Shown here piece after piece: positions 1 through 8,780 of a DNA stretch of 64,000 nucleotides (position 1 is its first letter; each line of letters starts with the position of its first letter). The notes beneath the pieces were generated by a model. It saw only the letters and a program-made list of their open reading frames with translations. It did not search any database and had not been told where the DNA came from. The stretch comes from Betaproteobacteria bacterium (GTDB lineage Bacteria > Pseudomonadota > Gammaproteobacteria > Burkholderiales > Burkholderiaceae_C), in the NCBI GenBank assembly GCA_016704535.1, contig JADIZZ010000014.1, positions 1 through 64,000 on the forward strand, read 5' to 3'. A program made the position numbers and the translations under genes.

Positions 1-609
1 GTCGATCGCGTCGTACCCTTTTTCGCCAAGGTGGCCGAGCTGAGTCGGCGCTTGACTCCTCGCTGGAGGGAGACTGCGCAGCACTCGGAGGTGCACCGGC
101 GCATGAGCGAGATCACGGCGAGCGTGGAAGGCACGCTGCGCATGACAAACATGCGGTCTCCAGACGCAGTCGGACTCAGGGTGCCATTGAGCGCACAGAC
201 CTGCCCGCGCCTCGTTCGCAAGCATGTCATCAAGTTGGCGGATGACGCCCTGGCGGGCTTGGCTCATCGAAAGCCGCGCTGCGATTCGCTGGGCGGGGTG
301 GGAGTTGCGTCAGTGGGCCTCGATGACCGTGCTCTACCCGTTTGAGCTGGACCGGCCGGTGGCTGACTTGTTGCTCGGGCGCCTGTCTGGAACTTCCGGT
401 ACCAGGGGCCTGGGGAGCAACTGGTGGATCTCAAACTAGGGTCTGACGTCGTATTGGTCGCCTGCCGTACTCGACATTGACCATCTGTCGCGTCCAGCGG
501 TGCCGTGTCAAGCTGTGGCGAAGCGGATTTTGCGGGCAGAGCACTCGCACGACCGGACGGCCGCCTGTTGATCGAGCACGCAATCCACCATTGGGTTGGA
601 GAAAAGCAC
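1..609 (+). other. Degraded or frame-broken coding remnant, no intact gene
   Basis: No complete gene can be read here. Short coding-like stretches appear on the plus strand in different frames: frame 1 over roughly 1-180, frame 2 over roughly 250-400, and a short hydrophobic run near 425-470. None could be assigned to a family. The next gene downstream is broken by many frameshifts, so these pieces may be the 3' part of another gene with the same kind of damage, cut by the window edge. I cannot say which gene. Confidence 0.35.
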
Positions 610-3268
610 ATGTCGATCCTGCAGGAGATACTTGTTTGGACGCAAGGCTTGCCGGGCTGGCAGAGCGATGCCGTCGCTCGCTTGCTGGCCAAGCCGACGC
701 TGACGACCGACGACATTGGCGACCTGTTTGCACTGCTCAAGGCGGATCACTCGATTCCGGATCCGAAAGGTCGGAAGGCAAAGCCTCTTTCTGCCGATCA
801 GATACCTGCGCCAGCAAGGCCTCCACGCACGTCCATCTGCGTGCAATGAAAAATTTGCGGCAGGTGAACGCAATCGCCGAGAACCAGCACCTGCCATTCG
901 CTGAGTCCGGACTGACCGTCATCTATGGTGACAACGGCTCGGGCAAGTCTGGCTATTCACGCGTGCTCAAGCGTGCGTGTCGTGCGCGAGACCAGTTCGA
1001 AGCGATCTATCCGAACGCCAATCTGCCCGGCGGAAAGGTTGCCGCCGCCGAAGCGGTGTTCGAGATTGCCGTCAACGGCGAAACGCAAGACGTGCACTGG
1101 GTGAACGGCGCAGCAGCTCCGCCGGAGCTGTCGTCGATCGCCATCTTCGATTCACGTTGCGCCCGTGCGTACCTTCCGACGGCGAAGACGACTTCTCATA
1201 TGTCCCGTATGGGTTGGACGTCTTTGAGGGGTTGGCGAAAGTCTGTCGGCAGTTGAAGACCATGATTGAGACCGAGCATGTTCAGTCAGCAGCCGATCTC
1301 ACCGCGTTCACGCCGCTGCAAGGCGACACCGCGGTTGGAAAGCTGATCACAGCCCTGTCCGCCAAGACGACGACGAGCCAGGTTCAAGGCTTGGCTACGC
1401 TGACACCGCAGGAGCTGGACCAGCACGCCGGCCTCGACAAGAGCCTGAAGGAAAACAATCCAAAGGAGAAGGCTAGCCAACTGCGGCTACGCGCACGTCG
1501 CTTCGCAACCATTGCGGTCAACGCGACCAACCAAGCTGCGCTCGTAGATCAAGCAGTAGTCGCCAGGCTGCGCACTCTGGCGGACAGCTATCGCGCCGCG
1601 CAAGCCGCATCCGCGCTGGCTGCCAAGCAGTTCAAAGAAGGCGAAAACTTGCTACCCGGGACCGGCGGCGAGGTGTGGCGCGAGCTGTTCGATTCGGCTC
1701 ATAAGTTCGCGCTTGAATCCCACCCGGAAAGGCATTCCCCGAGCTCGGCTCGGATGCGGCCTGCCCTCTTTGCCAGCAGCCTTTGGGAGCGGGGCTGCAC
1801 GCCTGCTGCGCTTTGAGGAGTTCATCCAGCAGGAAGCAGAGAAACATCTCAGGCTCGGCGTGCCGCGCTGCGCAACGAATACAAGCCGTTCGCGGCGCTC
1901 GTCTTGGCGCTGAATCTGGATGACGTGACCTACGGTGAAATCGAGGCGATTGACGCGCAGCTCGCCATCGACACTCGTGCCTTCGAGAAGACGCTTACGG
2001 ATCGCCAGGAAGCCATCAAGTCAGCCGTTGTCTCCCACCAGTGGGACGGCACCGATCAGGCGTTGACGAGCCCTGCGGCGGCTTCAGACGCTTGCCGACA
2101 AGCTGAACGCCGAGGCCGAAACCCTGGAGAAGGCATCAGACGAGAAGGCCCGAGCCGTGCTGCAAAAGCAGTTCAATGAACTTGACGCCCGGGTGAGGCT
2201 GAGTCAGGTCAAAGATGCGGTCATCACTGCGGTGGGCCGTCTCAGTCACCAGGCCAAACTCACGCGTTGCCTCAATGCCGTAAAGACCAACGCCATCTCC
2301 TTGAAAGCATCAGAGCTGGCCGAAAAGGTGGTCTCAAAGGAGCTGGCCGCAGCTCTGAACCGCGAGTTCAAGGCGTTGGGCGTTGGCGCCCCTCAGTGTT
2401 TCGTTGCAGAGTCGCTCGGATAAGGGCAAGGCCTTGCACAAGCTCAAACTGGAGTTGCCGCAGAGTCGCAGTCCAGCTGACATCCTGAGCGAGGGAGAAC
2501 AGCGCGCCATCGCTATTGGGGCATTCCTCGCGGAAATCGGCCTCAGTGGCGGTAAGGGGCGGCGTCGTGTTTGACGATCCAGTGTCCTCGTTGGACCATC
2601 GCCGACGAGAGCGAGTGGCTCGGCGGATGGCGGTGGAGGCCGCTCAGCGTCAAGTCATCGTCTTCACTCATGACATCTATTTTCTCTGCATCCTCGCGGA
2701 GGAAGCGGAGGCGGCTGGAGTGCCGATTGCTACCCAGAGCTTGACCCGTCGCGCCGAAGGATTTGGCATTGCGGACCCGGACCTACCCTTCGAGGGCAAG
2801 AACGCAAGCAAGCGGATCGGAGCGCTGAAGGCTCAGCAGCAAATCATCGCCAAGCTTCACAAGGATGGCGAAGAGAAGGAGTGCCGGAAGCTGACCGTCG
2901 ACGCCTACTTCCATCTGCGAATGGCATGGGAGCGTGCCGTCGAAGAAGTGCTGCTCCGCAGGGTCGTACTTCGCTTCCGCAAGGGCATTGAAACTCAGCG
3001 CCTGGCCGAGGTTGTCGTCGATGACAGCGACTATGCCCAGGTAGATGCTGGAATGACGAGATGCTCGAACTTTGCGCATGACAAGGCGCTCATGGGTGGT
3101 GTGGCCGTGCCTGATCCAGAGGAACTTTTGACCGACATTGCGGCACTTGAAAAATGGCGCACGCAGATCGAGAAGCGCAGTGTGGAGACGGGCAAGAAGC
3201 GGAAGTCTGGGACACCGACAGCGGTGCCAAGCGCAGCTACGACGGCGCCCTCAATCACGGCTCAATAG
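610..3268 (+). pseudogene. SMC/Rad50-like AAA ATPase with zinc hook (RloC-like), multiply frameshifted
   Basis: The pieces join into one protein of roughly 880 residues, but the reading frame changes near 812, 1190, 1737, 1790, 1853, 2078, 2386 and 2560. The N-terminus starts at ATG 610. A Walker A motif GDNGSGKSG lies near 930-956. A zinc-hook CPLCQQP is readable in frame 1 at 1762-1782, between helical coiled-coil-like segments. An ABC signature-like LSEGEQRA lies near 2486-2510, and a Walker B FDDPVSSLD near 2571-2597. The C-terminus has R-x3-E (HLRMAWE) and, about 50 residues on, SNFAHD, which recalls the catalytic triad of PrrC/RloC anticodon nucleases. That nuclease assignment is inference. 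Between shifts there are almost no stops and the sequence stays protein-like, so sequencing error or very recent decay are both possible. The last shift may lie near 3250, so the true end is uncertain. Confidence 0.7.
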
Positions 3269-3534
3269 CGCGTTGGAGTTCGTCGCGGGCTTGCTGCTGG
3301 GAACTGCTGAATATCTATGCAGACACTGAATAGAGAGGCGATCGACGACGTACCAGTCCGGCGTGACGATCACGGATGCTTTCGGCGCTGTCAGCAAAAG
3401 CCACTACCTTCTGGCCGTGATCCCGCGCGGGCGAATTTTTTAGGGAGGTCTCGCTTGGTGTGTCTGGCCTTGGGTTGTCGGCACATACAGTAGTGCCAAC
3501 CCTGAATTGAGCACTGACAGATAGACGGAATCAC
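3269..3534. other. Intergenic, with short protein-like remnant
   Basis: No gene is assigned in this 266-bp gap. A stretch at about 3345-3442 reads as a protein-like C-terminus (ending VIPRGRIF, stop TAG) but has no start of its own. It may be residue of the same damaged accessory locus. No clear terminator is seen. Confidence 0.3.
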
Positions 3535-4293
3535 ATGAAGGACATTGAGAGCCTGAAGACCATCGCGGTTCTGGTCGATGCCGAGAACGCTCAGCACTCG
3601 AAGCTCGGGGCCATCCTCGACGAACTGCTCAAGCACGGTCACGTGATTGCCAAGAACGCATATGGCGACTGGACTTCTGAGCGCTTGAAGAACTGGCCGG
3701 ATGTGCTCGATCGGTTGGCGATTCGGCCTCACCATCAGTTCGCTCGGACCTCGGGCAAGAACGCCACGGACATCGCGATGGTTATCGACGCGATGGACAT
3801 GTTCCACAGCGAAGATTTCGATGCCTTCGCGATCGTCAGCAGTGACAGCGACTTCACCGGCCTCGCATCTCGCCTTAGGCGCGGAGGCAAGTACGTGTTC
3901 GGGTTCGGCGAAGAGAAGACACCGGTTTCGTTCCGCAACGCCTGCGACGATTTCATCCTGACCGAGTACCTCGGCGCCGTTCCGGTTGCGAGCACGACAC
4001 CTGCTGCTGACCCGGGAGGCGAGTCGCCCGAAGAGCGCGACATCATCGCCCTGCTCAAGGCGGCAGCATCGGAGTTTGCCGAAGGCGAAGGCTGGACGCT
4101 GACGTCGCATGCAGGCAACACCATCAAGCGACAACGACCCGACTTCTCGCCGAAGGTCTTCGGCTGCCGCTCTCTCGGCCAAGTCATCAGCAAGTTCGAC
4201 CGCCACTTCGAGCTGAAGCGCGTTGCACGTGGCGACGGCATGACCGACCAGTATCGCGAGCGCCCCCAGGGCTCTTTGCGTCCCTCGACCTGA
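3535..4293 (+). CDS. NYN domain ribonuclease-like protein with C-terminal OST-HTH/LOTUS domain
   Basis: The 252-residue protein has an N-terminal NYN (PIN-like, LabA/DUF88) fold at about residues 8-150. The expected acidic metal-binding positions are visible: D15 in VLVDAEN, D79 and D85 in ATDIAMVIDAM, and D104/D106 in SSDSDF. Residues about 170-245 resemble an OST-HTH (LOTUS) RNA-binding domain, including the typical end QVISKFDRHFELKR. Proteins of this type are predicted endoribonucleases acting on structured RNA; the cellular substrate is unknown. It lies downstream of the broken AAA ATPase and on the same side of tRNA-Asn, so it belongs to the accessory segment. The gene is intact, unlike its neighbour. 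ATG 3535 is the first start in frame. Confidence 0.85.
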   Translation: MKDIESLKTIAVLVDAENAQHSKLGAILDELLKHGHVIAKNAYGDWTSERLKNWPDVLDRLAIRPHHQFARTSGKNATDIAMVIDAMDMFHSEDFDAFAIVSSDSDFTGLASRLRRGGKYVFGFGEEKTPVSFRNACDDFILTEYLGAVPVASTTPAADPGGESPEERDIIALLKAAASEFAEGEGWTLTSHAGNTIKRQRPDFSPKVFGCRSLGQVISKFDRHFELKRVARGDGMTDQYRERPQGSLRPST

Positions 4294-4484
4294 CTGTGAG
4301 CATCGATCGTCGCAGGCAGGTGCGTCCCTTGGTTGCCCGGTGTTGCGCGATAACTTCGGTTCACGTCCCAATTGCGCTGTGGCTCAGGCACGCTGCCAAG
4401 GGGTAAACCGGTTTGCGGGTTGACGTTGGCGACGCGATCGGATCCATGCGTCGGTGCACGTGAGCGCGCTGCCGCCGAGCACAG

Positions 4485-4506
4485 ATATCAGACAACTGTC
4501 TGATAT
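4485..4506. promoter_or_regulatory. 10+10 bp perfect inverted repeat
   Basis: ATATCAGACA and TGTCTGATAT face each other across two bases. It lies between the NYN gene and the tRNA-Asn terminator. The symmetry suits a dimeric repressor operator. No T-run follows, so it is not a convincing terminator. The regulator is unknown. Confidence 0.4.
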
Positions 4507-4527
4507 TTCGGTCTCGCGCCAAAGAAA

Positions 4528-4555
4528 AAGGGGTTACGTTCGCACGTAACCCCTT
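4528..4555 (-). terminator. Bidirectional intrinsic terminator after tRNA-Asn
   Basis: A 12-bp perfect stem (AAGGGGTTACGT / ACGTAACCCCTT) with a 4-nt loop is followed by a T-rich run on both strands. It sits just downstream of the tRNA 3' end on the minus strand and can also stop transcripts arriving from the accessory region. Confidence 0.85.
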
Positions 4556-4563
4556 GATTTTTA

Positions 4564-4639
4564 TGGCTCCCCGACCTGGGCTCGAACCAGGGACCTACGG
4601 ATTAACAGTCCGGCGCTCTACCGACTGAGCTATCGGGGA
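4564..4639 (-). tRNA. tRNA-Asn (GTT)
   Basis: Read on the minus strand this is a 76-nt cloverleaf beginning TCCCCGATAGCTCAG and ending TCGGGGAGCCA, so the CCA end is encoded. The anticodon loop is CTGTTAA (anticodon GTT). A -10-like TATACT on the minus strand at 4652-4657 may serve as its promoter. The terminator hairpin follows directly. The 3' end faces the accessory segment 1-4560, the usual geometry for an integration site. Confidence 0.96.
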
Positions 4640-4703
4640 ATACAGCCTAAAAGTATAGCCGGAAACCGCTTGCCCTCGACCCCGTCTCTCCGCGCGTCAC
4701 GCA

Positions 4704-6866
4704 TCAGAAGTCCAGCCCCACCGACGCGTGCAGCGAGCGTGGGGCCAGCGGATAGAGGTAGGCGTGGCCGTACTGGAGTGGGGCCTCCTTCCAGGCGCGT
4801 TTGTCCGCCATGTTGTCGACCCCAGCACGCCAGACCGCTTGGCGTTGCCCGCCCAGGCGCTGGGAGTAGCGAACAGCCAGATCCAGGCGTGTCCAGCCCG
4901 GCGTGGCCAACGCGTTGTCGGGCAGCACCATGCGTTCGCTCTCGTGTGTGAGGAAGACCAGAAGGGCAAGTCCCGGAATGCCGGGCATGTTGTAGGCACT
5001 CTGCAACTTGATGCTGGTGTCGGGCACGTTGGTGGGGCGCTTATCGTTCAGGCTGGCGTCCGTCGAGCCTTCGCGCCGAGCCTTCAGTGCCAGCACGCTG
5101 CCGCGCAGGCTGATCGCAGTGCCGCGCCACTCGACTTCGACCTCCAGGCCGCGATGGCGCGCCGAGCCGTCTGCGCGGCGCACACAGCTAGCGTCGGTAT
5201 CGCAGCTTCCGATGTCGCGCCATTCGGGGCGCTCGATGTCGAACGCGGCGACGCGCCAGTCCAGGCTGCGGCCGGCATGCTTGTAGCCCAGTTCAAGCTG
5301 CCGGCTCTTCAACGCAGGCAGCGCTTGCCCGGCATCGACGTAACGCGCGCGGTTCGGTATGACGTCACTCTCCACGCCGCGGCCCCAACTGGCGTAGGCC
5401 GTGCCGGTGTCGCCCACGGCTTGGCTGAAAGCAAGCCATGGCGAGATGAAGCGCTGCGTGTAGGCCGTGGCCCGTGAGCCGTCGGTGCGCACGCTCTCGC
5501 GCTGCATCCGCGTGTGTCGCAGGCCAGCCCACGCCCGAAGTCCGTTACCGAAGCCCACCATGTCCTGCAGATGCAACTCGGTGCTGCGCTCGTCGCGGTT
5601 CGTGTTCTCGTCGGTCAGCGTGGGGTCGGCGGGCACCACGCCCAGGCCGTCGATGCTGCCGCTGCCGACGTAGTTGTAGGCTTGGCGCTGGTAGCGTGCC
5701 GTGTATCGCGTGCCCAGCACGCCGATGTTGAAGCGATGTGTCAATCCGGCCAGCGTGGCCTGGCCCTGCAGCGACACGTCCAGCGCACGGCTGTGGCGGC
5801 GTTCGTCTTCACTGCGGAAGTCGTACAAGTCGAAGCTGCCATCACTGCAGTAGCGGTCGTAGCTGTCTTCGTTGCTGCAGCCGTAGGGGAAGGCGATGCG
5901 GTCGTCGGTGCGCAGACGCTGCAGCATGGCGTGGGCGACGAAGTCGATGCTGGCGCCCAGCGCGTGCGTGTAGCGCAGCGATGCGGTGTTGCCCGCCATC
6001 ACCACCGGCAGGCTCCAGGCCTGGTTATTGAGGTTGGTGCGCGGGTCGATGTCGCTGGCCTCGGGCAGACGGTTCCCCAGCAAGCTGAACCCAGGCGTGC
6101 TGGGCTGGCTCTGGCGGCTGACTTCGAACTCGGCTTCGAGCAGGCTGCCAGCCGCCGGCTGCAGTTCGAAAGCACCCGCCAGCAGGTGCCGGCTGCCGCG
6201 CGCATTGCGCATCGGCGGGTCCAGGCGCTCGGCGCTGGCGTTGATGCGCCACCCGCTTCGCAGACCGCTGTCGCCGCGGTTCCCGATATCCAGCTCGGCA
6301 GCCACGCTGCCGTCGGCCTTCCAACCCAAGTACAGGCTGCGCACGTCGCGCGTCGGCCGCTTCACCACCAGGTTCACCAGCCCGCCAGGGGCGCTGGTGC
6401 CGGCCTGCAGGCCACTGGTGCCCTTGATGACTTCCAGCGCTTGCTTGTTCGCTTGGGCGATGACGGTCTCGGCGTTGATGGGCAGGCCGTCACGGCGGTA
6501 GTTGAAGCGGTTGTCGAGCGTGTAGCCGCGCACGGCCAACTGGCTCCAGTAACCGGGCGGGTTGTAGGCGTCGGTGATGCCGGCGTCCAGGCGCGTGATG
6601 TCGGCCAGGCTGCCGATGCCGGCGTCCTGCAACTGCGTGGTGCTGATGACGCTGGCCGAAAGCGGCGTACGCGACAACGGCAGGTCGCCGAAGCCGGCCA
6701 CGCTGGCGCTGTTGCCGGCGCTCTTGCCGGTGACGGTGATCACCTGTGCCGGTGGGGTCTGCGCCAGCGCTGGGCCGGCCGTCACCGCCAGTGTGGCTTG
6801 CGCCAGCAGCATGCGCCAGCAGGGTGGCCGATAGACGTGATGAGGGGAAACGGAACGGAATGCCAT
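4704..6866 (-). CDS. TonB-dependent outer-membrane receptor, probably thiamine-related
   Basis: The 720-residue protein carries a signal peptide (cleavage likely after AGPALAQ, about residue 36). A TonB-box/plug region follows at about 40-180 (VITVTGKS, then LEVIKGTSGLQAG and GGLVNLVVKRP). The rest is a long beta-barrel ending in a C-terminal phenylalanine (ASVGLDF), the normal outer-membrane insertion signal. By sequence it belongs to the broad TonB-dependent siderophore receptor group. However, the only visible regulation is a TPP riboswitch at 6941-7023, 75 nt before the ATG, with no Fur-like signal recognised. The natural inference is a thiamine or thiamine-precursor transporter repressed when TPP is plentiful. 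It is transcribed alone toward tRNA-Asn. The substrate is not proven by sequence. Confidence 0.9.
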   Translation of the reverse strand: MAFRSVSPHHVYRPPCWRMLLAQATLAVTAGPALAQTPPAQVITVTGKSAGNSASVAGFGDLPLSRTPLSASVISTTQLQDAGIGSLADITRLDAGITDAYNPPGYWSQLAVRGYTLDNRFNYRRDGLPINAETVIAQANKQALEVIKGTSGLQAGTSAPGGLVNLVVKRPTRDVRSLYLGWKADGSVAAELDIGNRGDSGLRSGWRINASAERLDPPMRNARGSRHLLAGAFELQPAAGSLLEAEFEVSRQSQPSTPGFSLLGNRLPEASDIDPRTNLNNQAWSLPVVMAGNTASLRYTHALGASIDFVAHAMLQRLRTDDRIAFPYGCSNEDSYDRYCSDGSFDLYDFRSEDERRHSRALDVSLQGQATLAGLTHRFNIGVLGTRYTARYQRQAYNYVGSGSIDGLGVVPADPTLTDENTNRDERSTELHLQDMVGFGNGLRAWAGLRHTRMQRESVRTDGSRATAYTQRFISPWLAFSQAVGDTGTAYASWGRGVESDVIPNRARYVDAGQALPALKSRQLELGYKHAGRSLDWRVAAFDIERPEWRDIGSCDTDASCVRRADGSARHRGLEVEVEWRGTAISLRGSVLALKARREGSTDASLNDKRPTNVPDTSIKLQSAYNMPGIPGLALLVFLTHESERMVLPDNALATPGWTRLDLAVRYSQRLGGQRQAVWRAGVDNMADKRAWKEAPLQYGHAYLYPLAPRSLHASVGLDF

Positions 6867-6940
6867 CGTGTGCCTTGTCGATGGCAGGTGGGCAAACGCT
6901 GGAGGCCGCGCACGAAGAACACGTGCGCCGATTCAGGCTG

Positions 6941-7023
6941 CTTCCCTGCGCGAGGATTACCTCAGTCAGGTTCAAAGGGACTTTCTCAGTCGGCGCCGCG
7001 TGTACGGTGCCAACACCCCTAGC
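6941..7023 (-). promoter_or_regulatory. TPP riboswitch (THI element)
   Basis: On the minus strand the conserved THI-element blocks occur in order: GGGGTG near 7014-7020, CTGAGA at 6984-6989, AACCTGA at 6966-6972, GGTAAT at 6956-6961, and GCGCAGGGAA at 6942-6951. Helices P1-P5 can be drawn between them. It lies in the leader of the TonB-dependent receptor gene. A further hairpin (CGCACG / CGTGCG) between the aptamer and the start codon may be part of the expression platform. No T-run is seen there, so translational control is more likely than termination. Confidence 0.92.
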
Positions 7024-7107
7024 GAAGTGCTGCCGGCCCGGATTCGGGCCGACAACGGCGTGCATTATGGTCGCGGAACGAAACCGCGCTGGCGACCCCG
7101 GAAACAA

Positions 7108-7132
7108 GACAGCCCGCACGCGGCGGGCTGTC
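7108..7132 (-). terminator. Terminator after the ferredoxin reductase gene
   Basis: A 10-bp GC-rich stem (GACAGCCCGC / GCGGGCTGTC) lies 20 bp beyond the reductase stop codon. On the minus strand it is followed by TTGTTTCC. Confidence 0.7.
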
Positions 7133-7151
7133 GTCCTTCACGTGCGGCGCT

Positions 7152-8264
7152 TCAATCGAAGGTCGGCGAATCCACGCCCAGCACCTTGTGCAGCTTGGGG
7201 CTGGTGGTGGTGTACTGCAGCAGGACGGGCTTCTCGGGGAAGACGTAGGCCGCCGCCCCGAAGGCCGCCAGCGCGGCTTCGTGAAAGCCCGAGAGGATGA
7301 GCTTCTTCTTGCCGGGGTAGATGTTGATGTCGCCCACGGCGAATATGCCTGGGACGTTGGTCTCGAACTTCTCGGTGTCGACCATCAGCTGCTTGCTGTC
7401 TATGCCCAGGCCCCAGTCGGCGATGGGCCCGAGCTTGGGACTCAGGCCGAAGAAGACCAGCAGCATGTCCAGCAGCAGCACACGCGTCACGCCGTCGCCG
7501 CCGGTGAACTTCAGCCGCTGCAACCGGCCCTCGGACTCCTCGAAGCCGGTGACCTGGCCGACCACGAACTGCATCTCATGGGCCTCGCACATCGCGCGCA
7601 TCTTGCCCTCGTTGGCGGGCGCGGCGCGGAAACCGTCGCGCCGGTGCATCAGGGTCACGCTTTCGGCCCGGTGCGGGCCTGGCTGCGCGAAGTTCAGCGC
7701 CCAGTCCAGCGCCGAATCGCCACCGCCGACGATGACGAGGTTCTTGCCGGCGAACTTGGCCGGCTCGCGCACGCGGTAGAAGACCTGCGTGTCGTTGTAG
7801 CGCTCCAGCCCCTCGACCTTCAGCGTGCGGGGCTGGAAGGAACCCACGCCGCCGGCGATGAACACTGTCTTGCTGAGCAGGCGCGTGCCCTTGTTCGTTT
7901 CGACGAAGAAGCGCCCGTCGGGCAGCTTGCGCACCACCGTGACTTCTTCGCCCAGGTGGAAGCTGGCGCCGAAGGGCTCGATCTGCCGCAGCAGCTGGTT
8001 CGTGAGTTCCTGGCCGGTGCACACGGGCACGGCCGGGATGTCGTAGATGGGCTTGTCGGGATAGAGCTCGACACATTGGCCGCCGGGGCAGGCCAGCGAG
8101 TCGATGACGTGGCACCTGATCTCGAGCAGCCCCAGTTCGAAGACCTGGAAGAGCCCGACGGGTCCGGCACCGACGATGACGGCGTCGGTCTCTACCGTTG
8201 CGCCGTGCAATGCGGGCGGGGCTTCGTTCGCCGCATCGGCAACCCGGCGGGCGCGCTGGTCCAT
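7152..8264 (-). CDS. Ferredoxin/flavodoxin-NADP+ reductase, thioredoxin-reductase-like
   Basis: This 370-residue FAD/NAD(P)H oxidoreductase has an FAD dinucleotide-binding motif (VIVGAGPVGLF) near residue 27 and an NADPH-binding motif (VIVGGGDSALDWAL) in the middle. The C-terminal FAD contact reads FAVGDINIYPG. It lacks the redox CxxC of true thioredoxin reductase, which places it with the YumC-type ferredoxin-NADP+ reductases. The reading frame stays open upstream into the ferredoxin gene; ATG 8264, 11 bp after the ferredoxin stop, is chosen because homology begins there. The pairing with a ferredoxin upstream in the same operon supports electron transfer between NADPH and that ferredoxin. 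Confidence 0.88.
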   Translation of the reverse strand: MDQRARRVADAANEAPPALHGATVETDAVIVGAGPVGLFQVFELGLLEIRCHVIDSLACPGGQCVELYPDKPIYDIPAVPVCTGQELTNQLLRQIEPFGASFHLGEEVTVVRKLPDGRFFVETNKGTRLLSKTVFIAGGVGSFQPRTLKVEGLERYNDTQVFYRVREPAKFAGKNLVIVGGGDSALDWALNFAQPGPHRAESVTLMHRRDGFRAAPANEGKMRAMCEAHEMQFVVGQVTGFEESEGRLQRLKFTGGDGVTRVLLLDMLLVFFGLSPKLGPIADWGLGIDSKQLMVDTEKFETNVPGIFAVGDINIYPGKKKLILSGFHEAALAAFGAAAYVFPEKPVLLQYTTTSPKLHKVLGVDSPTFD

Positions 8265-8275
8265 GGCCGCACGCT

Positions 8276-8599
8276 TCAGCGGGCCAGCTGGTCGAGCTTG
8301 TCCTTGCGGTCTTTCCACTCGTCGGCGTCGGCCGGAGGCGCCTTGCGCTTGGTGATGCTGGGCCACTTGCGCGACAGCTCGGCGTTGAGCTTGATGAAGG
8401 CCAGCTGGTCGGTCGGCACGTCTTCCTCGGGCAGGATGGCGTTCACCGGGCACTCGGGGATGCACACCGCGCAGTCGATGCACTCGTCGGGGTCGATGAC
8501 GAGCATGTTCGGGCCCTCGCGGAAGCAGTCGACGGGGCAGACGTCAACGCAGTCGGTGTACTTGCAGCGGATGCACGATTCGAGGACAACGTGGGTCAT
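8276..8599 (-). CDS. fdxA: Seven-iron ferredoxin FdxA ([3Fe-4S][4Fe-4S])
   Basis: The 107-residue ferredoxin is of the Azotobacter FdI type. The first cluster region reads CIRCKYTDCVDVCPVDC and the second CIDCAVCIPECPVN, followed by the usual charged C-terminal extension of about 50 residues (SRKWPSITKRK). It is a soluble one-electron carrier. It is first in a two-gene operon with the NADP+ reductase, its likely partner. Its leader contains a strong inverted repeat (GGGCCGCGG / CCGCGGCCC, about 8624-8648) of unknown role. Confidence 0.95.
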   Translation of the reverse strand: MTHVVLESCIRCKYTDCVDVCPVDCFREGPNMLVIDPDECIDCAVCIPECPVNAILPEEDVPTDQLAFIKLNAELSRKWPSITKRKAPPADADEWKDRKDKLDQLAR

Positions 8600-8780
8600 T
8601 TACGGGCTCGGTGGGATGTAACGGGGCCGCGGGGGCATGCCGCGGCCCGCACCAAGCCCATATCTTAGGGCGTGCTGGTGACTTGCCTGCGTTGCGCGGC
8701 CTCAAGCCCAGGACAGGCAGATGGCCGCGGAAGAGCGCGCGCACCCGTGACTGAAGACGAGGGCCGGCCGACTTTCTAGA

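Noticed and set aside
5514..7022. Long plus-strand open frame opposite the TonB-dependent receptor
   Set aside because: It is a composition shadow of the receptor gene: low-complexity Val/Ala/Gln-rich translation, no start signal, and it would run through the riboswitch.
8624..8648. Strong inverted repeat in the fdxA leader as a terminator
   Set aside because: No T-run on either strand and it lies upstream of the gene; left as an unexplained leader hairpin.
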